From: Leptospira koniambonensis
GTDB taxonomy: Bacteria > Spirochaetota > Leptospiria > Leptospirales > Leptospiraceae
Length of the DNA: 64,000 nt
Reading direction: 5' to 3'
Assembly (NCBI RefSeq): GCF_004769555.1
Contig: NZ_RQFY01000006.1
Span: forward strand, 310,001 to 374,000
Shown: piece by piece, positions 1-7,687 of the stretch
Layout: every line of letters starts with the position of its first letter
Numbering within the stretch: the first letter of the stretch is position 1
Position numbers and translations under genes: made by a program
The notes under the pieces: model-generated
What the model was told of the DNA's origin: nothing
What the model saw: the letters and a program-made list of their open reading frames with translations, nothing else
Databases searched by the model: none

Positions 1-1649
1 TAGGGCTCGGAGAAAAAACGGAAGGATCGTATGGCGGATCGCTTAACTTTGGTTTAAGCTATGATAAGAACGGAGGATTTGGACAATCAGCCGGAATCTC
101 TCAAAGTCCAAACCAAAAGATCTCGCAAATGGGAATAGACTATAGCCACACAGCCTTTGGAGGAGATACATGGACAGCGAGCACACCAGCATATATGGGG
201 GTCAACGCAAGTTATTCTTATAATAATTTAACACAAGGGTATACAGGAACTGTAAATGCGAATGGAGCAACAGCTTTAACATACGATTCAATTAGTGGAA
301 CATCTACTTATAACAATAACTTCTTTGGAGATGTTGGTAAAAACAAAGCAATGTCTATCGGCGGTATGACTGATGAGGAGTATAAGAAGTTTGAGAACGA
401 TCAGAAAGCGATCCGTGCACAATCACAGGGATTGTGGGAAGGAACACTTGGAATTGTAGGATCCGCTTGGGATGGTCTGAAAACTGCTTGGAATGCAACG
501 GTAGACGGCCTAATTAAAGTTGGCGATGCGATAGGGGATGCCTGGTTTGATAGAAAGGTAACAAATGAAACAACCGCAGAATTAAAAAAATTAGAAGCAG
601 GATTTCAAGATGCGGCCAAAATCACACAGGTCGGACAACAAGCAAAAGAGATCGTAGCTATACTTGCTGATCCTGATAAGAGAGCAGAGTTAGCATTAAA
701 ACTAAAAAACATAGCTCTTTCAAATGCTGAAGCAAAAGGTTTAGACGGAATAGGAGAAGGATTAGATGTCCTGTTAAATGATCCGAAAGGGAAATTGGAA
801 TTAGCTAAGTTTGTTGCGGCATACAAAGCCGATATAATGTCAGATGGAGCGTATATTAATTTTGATTCGACTGAATTAGGTGAGCAAGAGAAGATTAAAG
901 CTATGAAAGAAGTTCTGAAAACTATCGGGCAGGAAAGGATAGGTAAAGAACAAATGGAAAAAATGGGGATTCCTAAAACTGTAATCGATAGTTTCAATAA
1001 TGAAAAATCTGGGTTTCATGCGGAATTATTCCGAGATACAAAAACGGGACAATATACTTTGGCTTTTCGGGGAACTGAAATGGATAGCTTATCTGACCTT
1101 GGTACTGACGCTGGAAACGCTGCTCGCATAAAAACTTCACAATATGGAGAAGCTGCAAGTTTAGCACAGGCATTATCCAATACATCAATTGGATATAATA
1201 TAAATTTCACTGGTCATTCATTAGGTGGGGGGCTCGCAACAGTAGCCGCAAGCGTATTGCCTAAATCATCAGCAATAACGTTTAACTCGGCAGGAGTGAG
1301 TGAAAGTGTTATTTCGAATCTAGATGGAAGTATAAATGGTCTTGATAAAAGGATTACAGCATACTCCTTACAGGGAGATATATTGACAAATACACAAAGT
1401 AGTGCATTGGCAGGTCCAATAAATAGCTATCTAGAAACAATAAACGATGCCTTTGGAACAAACTTTAAATATAATACTTTATTACCGCAATCTATAGGAA
1501 CTCCTGTGAGTGTGGTACCATACATTGGAAATAATGAAGTAAGTTGGTGGCAACAACAGTCGTTGACAACTCAGGTGCAGTTACACTCAAATAATGTAAT
1601 GTTAAATAGCTTCTACCAAATGGCGAGGCCGACAAGAAATGCAAGATAA
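1..1649 (+). CDS. Large secreted/surface protein, C-terminal part with class-3 lipase domain (5' end outside window)
   Basis: The frame is open from base 3 to the stop at 1647-1649, with no start before the ATG at 129, so this is the 3' end of a longer gene. The first ~100 residues are Gly/Ser/Tyr/Asn-rich, like the repetitive body of the long Leptospira TIGR04388-type proteins (family link inferred). Next comes an Ala/Lys-rich helical linker (about 350-950), then an alpha/beta-hydrolase of the fungal-lipase (class 3) type. It has an AFRGTE strand and the nucleophile elbow GHSLGGG. Probable triad codons are Ser 1218-1220, Asp 1377-1379 (QGDIL) and His 1584-1586 (QLHSNN). The expected activity is (phospho)lipid ester hydrolysis. 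A lipase at the extreme C-terminus of a long repetitive protein, followed after 14 bp by a lipoprotein gene, fits a polymorphic toxin tip with a linked immunity gene. That role is inferred. Confidence 0.75.
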   Translation, partial: GLGEKTEGSYGGSLNFGLSYDKNGGFGQSAGISQSPNQKISQMGIDYSHTAFGGDTWTASTPAYMGVNASYSYNNLTQGYTGTVNANGATALTYDSISGTSTYNNNFFGDVGKNKAMSIGGMTDEEYKKFENDQKAIRAQSQGLWEGTLGIVGSAWDGLKTAWNATVDGLIKVGDAIGDAWFDRKVTNETTAELKKLEAGFQDAAKITQVGQQAKEIVAILADPDKRAELALKLKNIALSNAEAKGLDGIGEGLDVLLNDPKGKLELAKFVAAYKADIMSDGAYINFDSTELGEQEKIKAMKEVLKTIGQERIGKEQMEKMGIPKTVIDSFNNEKSGFHAELFRDTKTGQYTLAFRGTEMDSLSDLGTDAGNAARIKTSQYGEAASLAQALSNTSIGYNINFTGHSLGGGLATVAASVLPKSSAITFNSAGVSESVISNLDGSINGLDKRITAYSLQGDILTNTQSSALAGPINSYLETINDAFGTNFKYNTLLPQSIGTPVSVVPYIGNNEVSWWQQQSLTTQVQLHSNNVMLNSFYQMARPTRNAR

Positions 1650-1663
1650 AGGAAATATAGGTA

Positions 1664-2611
1664 ATGATGTTTAATAGAAAATTATTAACAATCACTCTTG
1701 GTTTTTTATGCTTTTCGATAATTCAAGTTTCATGCGCTTCTACGAAGCTAAGGTGTGCAGGATGTAATATTAGCGAAGCATATAGTAAGCCATTAGCTCA
1801 AAAACTAGTAGTAGCTGTGATTCAAGGCAAGACCGGAAAAGTTGCGGAGCTTGTACAAGAGGGTGCAAATCCTAATTACTTAGAACCGGAAAAGATACCA
1901 ATGTTAATTTGGGCACTATGCGCAAATAATATTGAAGGGTTTGAAACATTGCTTAAAGTCGGCGCAGATCCAAATCTGTCAGGGACAGGGCATGGATTTG
2001 GGAATGGAAAGTTGGGAGGATTGCAAGGGGCGCAGGGTAACGATTTTAGCCAAATTTACGAAGGTTGGTCAGCTATGAGATTTGCATCTCAGGTTAAAGA
2101 TATTCAATTTTTGAAATTGGCAATCCAATATGGAGGAGATGTAAATGCTCCCAAAGGACAAAGATCGCCGAAAGAACCTCTGATTGCTGCCGCAGAATAC
2201 GGATTGTTTGAGCATGTAAAACTTTTGGTCTCAGCTGGAGCGAATATAAATATTCATTCCGAAATAGAATCTGCGCCTGAAAGCGCAATTAGTGGAATGG
2301 GACGTTTTGATATAGCTATTTGGTTTTTAGAACATGGCTATAATTATAATTTGCAGAGATTGGCAGTGAGAGCGGAAAATCGTGGAGTAAATACGCAACA
2401 ATCAAATAAAGAAAAATTAATAGATATGTTAATTGCAAAAGGAATCAAATTTCCTGTTACAGAGACATATAGAAATTTGCACAAATATAGAGAAGTGCCG
2501 CCTAGTGCCCTTATGGATGTAGTTTATGGGCGAAAAGATTGCCGAGATTTCCCTTTAAAACCTGGGAGATGGAATGATAAAAGTTGCTGGGGTGCACCGA
2601 TTCCGGATTAA
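1664..2611 (+). CDS. Ankyrin-repeat lipoprotein, candidate immunity protein to the upstream lipase
   Basis: The 315-residue product begins with a lipoprotein signal (hydrophobic run, then IQVSC with Cys near residue 24). At least four ankyrin-like units follow, recognisable by motifs such as VQEGANPN, KVGADPN, QYGGDVNA and VSAGANIN. The C-terminal ~55 residues (from GIKFPVTETY to GAPIPD) are not ankyrin and recur almost unchanged in the broken copy at 6453-6821, so they form a conserved tail of unknown role. The gene starts 14 bp after the lipase stop. An in-frame ATG at 1667 is an equally good start. A cell-envelope lipoprotein next to a lipase module could neutralise it by binding. This is inferred from position and architecture and has not been shown for this family. 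Confidence 0.75.
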   Translation: MMFNRKLLTITLGFLCFSIIQVSCASTKLRCAGCNISEAYSKPLAQKLVVAVIQGKTGKVAELVQEGANPNYLEPEKIPMLIWALCANNIEGFETLLKVGADPNLSGTGHGFGNGKLGGLQGAQGNDFSQIYEGWSAMRFASQVKDIQFLKLAIQYGGDVNAPKGQRSPKEPLIAAAEYGLFEHVKLLVSAGANINIHSEIESAPESAISGMGRFDIAIWFLEHGYNYNLQRLAVRAENRGVNTQQSNKEKLIDMLIAKGIKFPVTETYRNLHKYREVPPSALMDVVYGRKDCRDFPLKPGRWNDKSCWGAPIPD

Positions 2612-2618
2612 ACGGGAA

Positions 2619-3257
2619 ATGAAATTAATAGAAACAATGAAATATTTACTGTTAACTATAATATTTCTTTTTATATCAAATTGCTCTTCTCGGCCCACAA
2701 TCATAGGGAAGACCGTAGCAAGAGATAGCTTAGCTAAAGATACGTATGCCCTAATAGTTCCAATGGCAAAAAGACAGCTCGAATGTGAGAGAGTTGAGTC
2801 AGTGGAAGTTATTACAAGCAACGTATTTTTAAACGGAAAGGCAGCGACTGAAATTTGGCTAGCTAAAGCTTGCGGTAAGTCGCAACCATATACGGTGAGC
2901 TATTTTCCGAGCCCAAGGGGTGGAGTTATGTATAACGTATCTCCAATTACAGAACCACCTATGCCGCCTATCTTAGGAAAAACATCTGTAAAAGCAAGAT
3001 TAGCAACGGATACTTATATGGCGTTGCTGAAAATTGCAAGAGCGCATTTATCATGCGAAGTATTAGAAGTTGAGGTATCGGAGAGCTTACTTAATGGGCA
3101 ACAGATAACTGAGAAATGGACAGCCATCGGTTGCGGGAAATCACAGATCTATAAAGTTGATTTTTCTCCTTCTTCGAATGGAAGTTATACTTTCAAAATT
3201 GAAAGTGAACCTAACAGCATTAATCCATCATCGAACAAAGTGGATCATGAAATATAA
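2619..3257 (+). CDS. Two-domain small lipoprotein (internally duplicated), unknown function
   Basis: The start is set at ATG 2619 because the related copy at 6847 begins with the same ATGAAATTAATA; ATG 2637 is also possible. A signal peptide ends in a lipobox-like FISNC, with Asn before Cys as is common in spirochaetes. The mature part is two tandem ~80-residue repeats. Each has a GKT/GKTS start, LA.DTY, a CE followed by a VEV strand, NG, TE.W.A, CGKSQ and a Ser-Pro-rich end. Two cysteines per unit at matching places (in CE and CGKS) suggest a disulphide within each unit. It lies 7 bp after the ankyrin lipoprotein, and the same pair recurs in decayed form at 6453-7232, so the two probably act together. 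I do not recognise the domain. Confidence 0.7.
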   Translation: MKLIETMKYLLLTIIFLFISNCSSRPTIIGKTVARDSLAKDTYALIVPMAKRQLECERVESVEVITSNVFLNGKAATEIWLAKACGKSQPYTVSYFPSPRGGVMYNVSPITEPPMPPILGKTSVKARLATDTYMALLKIARAHLSCEVLEVEVSESLLNGQQITEKWTAIGCGKSQIYKVDFSPSSNGSYTFKIESEPNSINPSSNKVDHEI

Positions 3258-3311
3258 GATATTAAACGAATTCGATTACACCTTGATACATGAATTGAGA
3301 AATGAAATTAG

Positions 3312-3398
3312 TTAACGTTAGAGTTAGAAACTTCAAATATTCCTGAGAATTTGTCTACAGAAGGGGTACAGAATTTATTAGAAGATATAATAATGTGA
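3312..3398 (+). pseudogene. Possible short coding tail before repeat copy 1
   Basis: An open stretch of 28 codons ends in TGA at 3396-3398 and reads as ordinary protein (for example ENLSTEGVQNLLEDIIM). There is no start or ribosome-binding site. It stops just before the first ~280-bp repeat, as the better-supported tail at 3763-3858 does before repeat copy 2. It may be the last fragment of an eroded cassette. The evidence is only composition and position, so chance is a real alternative. Confidence 0.22.
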
Positions 3399-3402
3399 AA
3401 CA

Positions 3403-3682
3403 TTCTGAGCCTCGCCAAAACTAAAATGGCATACGTTTTATTTTAATATAACAGATATATGTTCAAGGATTTCGTAAAATTGAGGGGGTTATAATAAGAA
3501 ATAGGGCGCGGGAAACGTGGGTTAGGTGATATTTAATGTTGGGAGCTTTGTCCTTACCCTTTGCGATCTTAGCGTCTTTGCGCGAGAAAAACATCAAAGA
3601 TAGTTTTTGAGTGAATGAAGAATAGTGAAATACTAAAGCGACAGGGATCGCAGCGAAAATCCGGCGATGCACCATGTTGATA
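3403..3682. repeat. ~280-bp direct repeat, copy 1
   Basis: This segment runs from the gcctcgccaaaac end to the caccatgttgata end and recurs at 3853-4131 with few differences, 450 bp downstream. Its middle carries the ctttgcgatcttagcgtc block, a variant of the dispersed repeat found elsewhere in the window. The left part is repeated a third time at 4704-4820. The minus-strand reading frame across it also appears in copy 2, but it shows no start signal or recognisable domain, so it is probably a by-product of the repeat. Confidence 0.85.
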
Positions 3683-3762
3683 GAATAAATTATGAAATTA
3701 AATAAATATAATGGTGCTTCGCTGATTGTAGCGTAGAGCCCGGTCCTGCGAAGCAGGAGTCG

Positions 3763-3858
3763 CCCCCAAAGCAACTTCCAAAAGTCAAAGACAGCGATGG
3801 TAAAGAGTGGGATTTAAGTAATTTTAATGCGCTAGCAGCAGCTGGAGGACCATCCTGA
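3763..3858 (+). pseudogene. C-terminal coding fragment between repeat copies 1 and 2
   Basis: This plus-strand tail reads ...VKDSDGKEWDLSNFNAL... and ends in TGA at 3856-3858, where the stop codon is part of the first bases of repeat copy 2. There is no upstream start. The preceding bases contain a perfect hairpin, cctgc-gaa-gcagg, at 3745-3757. It appears to be the last ~30 residues of a lost gene, kept between two direct repeats. Function unknown. Confidence 0.4.
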
Positions 3859-4131
3859 GCCTCGCCAAAACTAAAATAGCATACATTTTGTTTTAATATA
3901 ACAGATATATGTTCAAGGATTTCGTAAAATTGAGGGGTAATAATAAGAAATAGGGCGCGGAAAACGTGAGTTAGGTGATACTCAATGTTGGGAGCTTTGT
4001 CCTTACCCTTTGCAATCTTAGCGTCTTTGCGTGAGAAAAACATAAAAGATAGTTTTTGAGTGAATGAAGAATAGTGAAATACTAAAGCGACAGGGATCGC
4101 AGCGGAAATCCGGCGATGCACCATGTTGATA
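3853..4131. repeat. ~280-bp direct repeat, copy 2
   Basis: This is the second near-identical copy of the 3403-3682 element, with small substitutions and a one- to two-base length change near 3937. It begins at the stop codon of the 3763-3858 fragment and ends just before the orphan coding tail at 4132. Repeats of this length so close together are good substrates for deletion or duplication of what lies between them. Confidence 0.85.
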
Positions 4132-4335
4132 TCATTTGGTAGCTTTAGCTACCAAACCTTGAGTGAATCGGCTTCTCCTGTTATTACAATTAATCCTACA
4201 TTAGCGGGAACCCAAAAAGCATATTTAGAATATATGAAAACCAGGGAAGAAAATATTAAAAATTCTCAGAGACAGAATTGCCAGGATCGAAGCTATAATG
4301 GAGGTTACTATGTTGTTCCGGTCTGTTATAATTAA
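4132..4335 (+). pseudogene. Orphan C-terminal fragment (about 67 residues) preceding a lipoprotein gene
   Basis: The reading frame enters from repeat copy 2 and continues to TAA at 4333-4335. An ATG at 4123 lies inside the repeat and is unlikely to be native. The fragment contains SASPVITINPTLAGTQKA, a charged helix and a Tyr/Gly/Val-rich tail ending VVPVCYN. It overlaps the next gene by 26 bp and looks like the end of a longer protein whose front was lost at the repeat junction. I recognise no domain. In this locus it would match the C-terminal tip of a toxin-like protein kept next to its lipoprotein partner (inference). Confidence 0.5.
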
Positions 4336-4702
4336 TAGTATAGTTTTGGTGGCTTTGGCTTGTTGCCAAATTAGCAAGAAGGAATATTTCAGATTGCCTG
4401 AAGAAAGAAAAAAATACCTTGAAAAAGTCAGTTTTGATCAAGCTATCTTCATTAAGGATGCAAAAGTCTTTCATCAAGAATTTAGAACAAACGACGCGGT
4501 TTATTCGGTAATGTGGGAAAATAAAAATATGATGTTGGCTGAATCTTTTTCATATAAAGATGAAAGAGAGACTTTTACTTATCAGGATAAGCTGTTGTCG
4601 ATGAAAGCAAAATCGAAAAAATTCTCCTTTGGTCCTTACTATAAAATAGATATACCCGAAGGACCGCAAAATGAGGATTCTATTTACTATTTTATAAAGT
4701 AG
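4310..4702 (+). CDS. Small lipoprotein, candidate partner of the 4132-4335 fragment
   Basis: The start at ATG 4310 is chosen over ATG 4298 because ggaggt sits about 6 bases upstream. The 130-residue product has a short signal peptide ending LALACC, a good lipobox with two adjacent cysteines. The mature part is small, charged and Tyr/Phe-rich, with no domain that I recognise. The gene begins inside the preceding coding fragment (26-bp overlap), implying translational coupling. Its stop is followed within a few bases by the truncated repeat copy 3. Size, export signal and coupling match an immunity-type lipoprotein; this is inferred. Confidence 0.65.
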   Translation: MLFRSVIINSIVLVALACCQISKKEYFRLPEERKKYLEKVSFDQAIFIKDAKVFHQEFRTNDAVYSVMWENKNMMLAESFSYKDERETFTYQDKLLSMKAKSKKFSFGPYYKIDIPEGPQNEDSIYYFIK

Positions 4703-4703
4703 G

Positions 4704-4820
4704 TTGAGCTTCGCCAAAACTAAAATAGCATACATTTTGCTTTAATATAACGGATAATATGCTCAAGGATTTCGTAAAATTGAGGGGTTATAATAAGAAA
4801 TAGGGCGCGGAAAACGAGAA
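4704..4820. repeat. Truncated copy 3 of the ~280-bp repeat
   Basis: The left ~115 bp of the repeat (gcttcgccaaaac through tagggcgcggaaaacg) are present with a few substitutions. The similarity breaks at about 4817-4821, where a minus-strand transposase tail begins. The missing right part suggests the insertion, or a later deletion, cut the repeat there. Confidence 0.8.
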
Positions 4821-4991
4821 TTAAGCGATTTTTTTGTAAGAATATGTGTGATATAGCCCGCGCAAAACGGGAGTAGAAACAAGTTCTACGTAACTGTCAG
4901 GCGGCCTCGCAAGGTTTTCAGAAGGAACAGGAGTATCCTTTGCTAAAGCCAAATGAGTTCTATTGTGATTATAGAAATATATGAATTCATC
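4821..4991 (-). pseudogene. C-terminal remnant of an rve-type (integrase-core) transposase
   Basis: The complement, from about 4991 down to the TAA at 4823-4821, reads [19 protein letters not shown], then RPPDSYVEL, then [10 protein letters not shown]. The series N-x-RTHL-L, a PP segment and P-L-GL-H-Y is the usual C-terminal end of DDE integrase-core transposases of the IS3/IS481 type (family knowledge). The front, including the DDE residues, is absent. It abuts repeat copy 3 on one side and the 5008 reading frame on the other, so an insertion sequence once landed in this array and was largely deleted. Confidence 0.65.
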
Positions 4992-5007
4992 CTAAAAGGA
5001 TGGGGCA

Positions 5008-5292
5008 ATGGCAGCTGGTCAGGCGATAACAGACAACTACGTTTATTCGGAACAAAAAGAGCTGCGTATGAGTGAATTTGATAAACTGGCCGCTAACACC
5101 GCGAAAAATCCATCGAAAGATATTTTCAGTGAGATTGAAAAGCTAAATAGACTCAAATCGCAGGACTATTTAGCTGTAGATCCATACGGAAATATCGTGA
5201 CCAAAAAAGGATCACCACTAAATCAATACGAAAAGAATTACATTCTTCAAATGTATTGGATAGAAAACAAAAGAATGGAGTTATTTAGATGA
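5008..5292 (+). CDS. Short orphan open reading frame coupled to a downstream lipoprotein gene
   Basis: The 94-residue, mostly helical product starts at an ATG with an aagga-like site 7-10 bases upstream. No signal peptide or membrane segment is seen. The in-frame stop at 4993 limits it on the left, where the transposase remnant begins. It may therefore be a truncated tail that re-acquired a start rather than a native small gene. It ends ...WIENKRMELFR with the stop sharing ATGA with the next gene. By position it is equivalent to the fragment at 4132-4335: a cytoplasmic-looking tail followed directly by a lipoprotein. Function unknown. Confidence 0.5.
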   Translation: MAAGQAITDNYVYSEQKELRMSEFDKLAANTAKNPSKDIFSEIEKLNRLKSQDYLAVDPYGNIVTKKGSPLNQYEKNYILQMYWIENKRMELFR

Positions 5293-6038
5293 ATAGAACC
5301 TATTATTTTTTATTCTACTTTTTACTAATAGGTTGTGATAGCTATACGGTTAAGGTAGCAACTAACGAATCAACAATCCATCAATATTATGGCAACATAT
5401 TCGGAAAATCCAAAACAAAAGAATTAGGTCATATTTACCCTGGATTTCCAATACTCGTTCGATCCGAAAAACTTCCAGAGGGAAATGATGTCGATCGCCT
5501 TTTCGGAGATATGTTCGGCTACCAAGTATTTGCTTTTGCAACTGATCTACGATCATATGAACCTGAAATGCAATTTTATTATCTGTCGTATAGTAGCGAT
5601 ATAAAGCGGGAGCATCCCGTTTATTTTTTCCCGTTGAAGATGATTTTCTTTGATGAAAAGGCTCTATTATATGGCAAAGGACAAATTCGTAAGAAAATTG
5701 ATGTCAAATACAAGGGAAAGAAAATGAAAGAAATACCGGCGGACGAACGAGAGTATCCATTTGAGCATTACTGGATCTGCAATTATATTTCAACTAAAGA
5801 TTCTATGACGTTTTCCTCTTGCCTCGCCGGAGATCGACGAAACCAAGAAGCTGCTGATCCAAGAACATCTTTCTATTACCCATTTGTACCTATCGTTGAA
5901 GATCTTTCGAAGGACGATGAGTTCTCTATTCAGTGCAATAAAATGATCAATTCAGAAAAGATTGTATGCGATGTTAACGAAAAAGCAATGTATGGCTTGC
6001 CTCTATCAAAATCCGAATGGTGGCGAAATTGGCCTTAG
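5289..6038 (+). CDS. Lipoprotein of unknown function (candidate immunity-type)
   Basis: The 249-residue product begins with a hydrophobic signal ending LLIGC, a good lipobox. The mature protein is rich in Tyr, Phe and Lys and has four further cysteines, including ICNY, SSCLAG, IQCNK and VCDVN, suggesting disulphide bonds outside the cytoplasm. I recognise no family. It overlaps the 5008 frame by ATGA, so the two are translated together. A strong hairpin follows at 6053-6091 and would end this unit. Confidence 0.7.
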   Translation: MNRTYYFLFYFLLIGCDSYTVKVATNESTIHQYYGNIFGKSKTKELGHIYPGFPILVRSEKLPEGNDVDRLFGDMFGYQVFAFATDLRSYEPEMQFYYLSYSSDIKREHPVYFFPLKMIFFDEKALLYGKGQIRKKIDVKYKGKKMKEIPADEREYPFEHYWICNYISTKDSMTFSSCLAGDRRNQEAADPRTSFYYPFVPIVEDLSKDDEFSIQCNKMINSEKIVCDVNEKAMYGLPLSKSEWWRNWP

Positions 6039-6052
6039 CTTTGATTAAGCGG

Positions 6053-6091
6053 GCTAGGGCATTTTTAGTAGGCCTAAAAGTGCCCTAGCCA
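6053..6091. terminator. Long perfect hairpin after the 5289 lipoprotein
   Basis: The arms ggctagggca and tgccctagcc are perfect complements, and the stem continues inward (tttttag / ctaaaag) to about 17 pairs with one G-U-type position and a 5-base loop. The sequence after the stem is caaaaactg on the plus strand, so there is no U-run. It could stop transcription by the stem alone, act on either strand, or protect the 3' end of the message. Confidence 0.55.
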
Positions 6092-6120
6092 AAAACTGTC
6101 GCTTGTATAGTATGCATTAG

Positions 6121-6396
6121 GAAATAGTAAACAAGTATAACGTAATAGACATAGTAAGCAGCGTTATCCCAGAAGTAGGCGTGGTGAAGGCCACCGAGGA
6201 CTTTGTGTTTAATAAGTTTTGCACCTGGAAATCTGATAGATACGGTTCGACCGCATGGGGAGTCCTTGTTCAGGGCGAGATGCGGCCTCCAGAAATTACA
6301 ATAATTGATGTAATTGGAAGCAATGATCTGCGCGTGATGTCCAATTCTTTCAAACCCTGTTGGATGAGCCTTCCGAAAAAGAGAAATATATTGTAA
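6121..6396 (+). pseudogene. Coding fragment without a proper start
   Basis: The frame is open from 6121 to TAA at 6394-6396 and reads as plausible protein (VIPEVGVVKATEDFVF, then WKSDRYGSTAWGVL). The stop at 6118-6120 and a GTG at 6181 are the only limits, and there is no ribosome-binding site. The last ~12 residues may be out-of-frame junction sequence, since the ankyrin-derived frame begins nearby. It sits where a toxin-like C-terminus would precede the second ankyrin copy. Unrecognised family. Confidence 0.4.
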
Positions 6397-6403
6397 CTTC
6401 CAC

Positions 6404-6452
6404 CCAACCCTTTGCGATTTTAGCGTCTTTGCGTGAGAAAAACATTGAAGAT
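6404..6452. repeat. Internal piece of the ~280-bp repeat at a fusion junction
   Basis: About 48 bases (ccctttgcgattttagcg followed by tctttgcgtgagaaaaac) match the middle of repeat copies 1 and 2. They lie exactly at the point where similarity to the ankyrin gene starts, which suggests that this repeat mediated the deletion that truncated the copy. Confidence 0.7.
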
Positions 6453-6821
6453 ATTAATATTCAATCCGGAAGGGATTCTGCTCCTGCAGGAGCAATTGGT
6501 TTAATGGGCCGTTTTGATATAGCTATTTGGCTTTTAGAACACGGCTATACACAAGATCTCCCAGGTTTGGCGAAGACTGCTGAAATTAGAGATGTACATT
6601 CCAAATTACAACCATATAAAGAAAAATTAATCGATACGTTAATTGCTAGCGGAATCAAATTTCCGGTAACTGAGACATATAAAGATTTACATAAATACAT
6701 AGAAGTTCCACCAAGTGCAGTAATGGATCTTGTTTATGGACGAAAAGATTGTAGAGATTTTCCGATAAAACCTGGTAGGTGGAGTGATAAAAGTTGTCGG
6801 GGTGCGCCAATTCCGAATTAA
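6453..6821 (+). pseudogene. Truncated second copy of the ankyrin lipoprotein gene
   Basis: From about 6453 the frame matches the C-terminal ~120 residues of the 1664-2611 protein: MGRFDIAIW, LEHGY, KEKLID, IKFPVTETY, PPSA, YGRKDCRDFP, KPGRW and GAPIPN. The signal peptide and the first ankyrin repeats are gone; the frame instead runs upstream into the repeat piece at 6404. An ORF from ATG 6360 exists but has no export signal, so the product would not reach the envelope. The coding part is free of stops, which indicates recent decay or residual use as recombination stock. Confidence 0.75.
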
Positions 6822-6846
6822 ACGAATGGGATAATAAATAAGATCG

Positions 6847-7232
6847 ATGAAATTAATATTTTTACCAATATTATTTTTTGCTATTGCAGGTTGCGCATCA
6901 CGTCCGCCAATTACCGGTAAGACTGTAGTAAGAGATAGTTTAGCAAAAGATACACCTACGCACTAATTGTGCCAATGGCAACAGATACTTATATGATTTT
7001 ATTAAAAACCGCAAGAAGTCAATTATCATGTGAAGTCTTAGAAGTCGAGGTATCGGATAGTATAAGTAATGAGCAGCAAGTGACTGAGAAATGGACGGCT
7101 ATTGGCTGTGGAAAGTCGCGGGCCTATAAAGTTGATTTCTCTCCCTCTTCAACTGGAGGTTATGATTTTAAAATAGAAACAGAATCAAATAATATTAACT
7201 CTTCAGCAAACAAAAGTGATCATGAGATTTAA
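6847..7232 (+). pseudogene. Frameshifted, one-domain hybrid copy of the two-domain lipoprotein gene
   Basis: ATG 6847 starts a lipoprotein signal (hydrophobic run ending AIAGC) followed by ITGKTVVRDSLAKDT, matching domain 1 of the 2619-3257 protein. A frame change at about 6951-6957 then puts a TAA at 6964-6966. In the shifted frame the match resumes as YALIVPMA of domain 1 and jumps directly to TDTYM...LSCEVLEVEV of domain 2. The copy therefore lost the end of domain 1 and the start of domain 2 by a fusion at the shared motif, plus a frameshift. It follows the truncated ankyrin copy just as in the intact pair. Confidence 0.75.
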
Positions 7233-7297
7233 TAGATAGAAGAGATATTCTATTCCATTGAAAGACGCAGAATATTTATTTAAAGAGAGGTAACATT

Positions 7298-7687
7298 ATG
7301 CGAATTGGAAACATCATTTTAATCTTCTTTTCCCTACTAATGATTTCCTGCGCAACAAATACGTTTCGCAGGTTGGAAGGTAAACAAGGCATCTTTATAG
7401 GCTCAAAGATTCCTGCTAAGATTTATGTGAATGGGGAGCTTAAAGGTAATACTAATAGCATTCTACATTTATCCTACAAAGAACCGCAGAAATTAAGACT
7501 GGAAGCGGACGGTTATGAAACCTATGAATCCGAGATCGAGACTTCTTTAAGATTATCATATTGGGTGAATTATTTTTTCTTACCCTTTGCACCAATCGCA
7601 CTATATATCGATTATAAGAATAATGAAATGTATGGATTTAAAAATCCAGTGCAATACATAGAATTAACTAAAAAGGAAAGAAGATGA
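7298..7687 (+). CDS. Small lipoprotein with PEGA-like domain
   Basis: The 129-residue product has a signal ending MISCA (lipobox) and an agaggt ribosome-binding site. The mature N-terminal part (IPAKIYVNGELKGNT, then LRLEADGYETYE) has the pattern of the PEGA domain, a surface beta-fold of bacterial envelope proteins (family knowledge). A hydrophobic stretch, YWVNYFFLPFAPIALYI, follows at about residues 88-105 and may be membrane-inserted. The stop overlaps the next start by ATGA, so the two lipoproteins are co-translated. The precise role is unknown. Confidence 0.65.
   Translation: MRIGNIILIFFSLLMISCATNTFRRLEGKQGIFIGSKIPAKIYVNGELKGNTNSILHLSYKEPQKLRLEADGYETYESEIETSLRLSYWVNYFFLPFAPIALYIDYKNNEMYGFKNPVQYIELTKKERR

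Noticed and set aside
3463..4124. Two minus-strand reading frames (3463-3774 and 3690-4124) with the shared start MVHRRI and FSRKDAKIAKGK
   Set aside because: They are translations of the two ~280-bp repeat copies. There is no ribosome-binding site or domain, and the frames diverge at the repeat ends, so they are by-products of the repeat.
3403..4820. Integron-like cassette array
   Set aside because: The repeats are long direct copies without the short inverted core sites of attC, there is no tyrosine integrase in the window, and most coding pieces lack starts.
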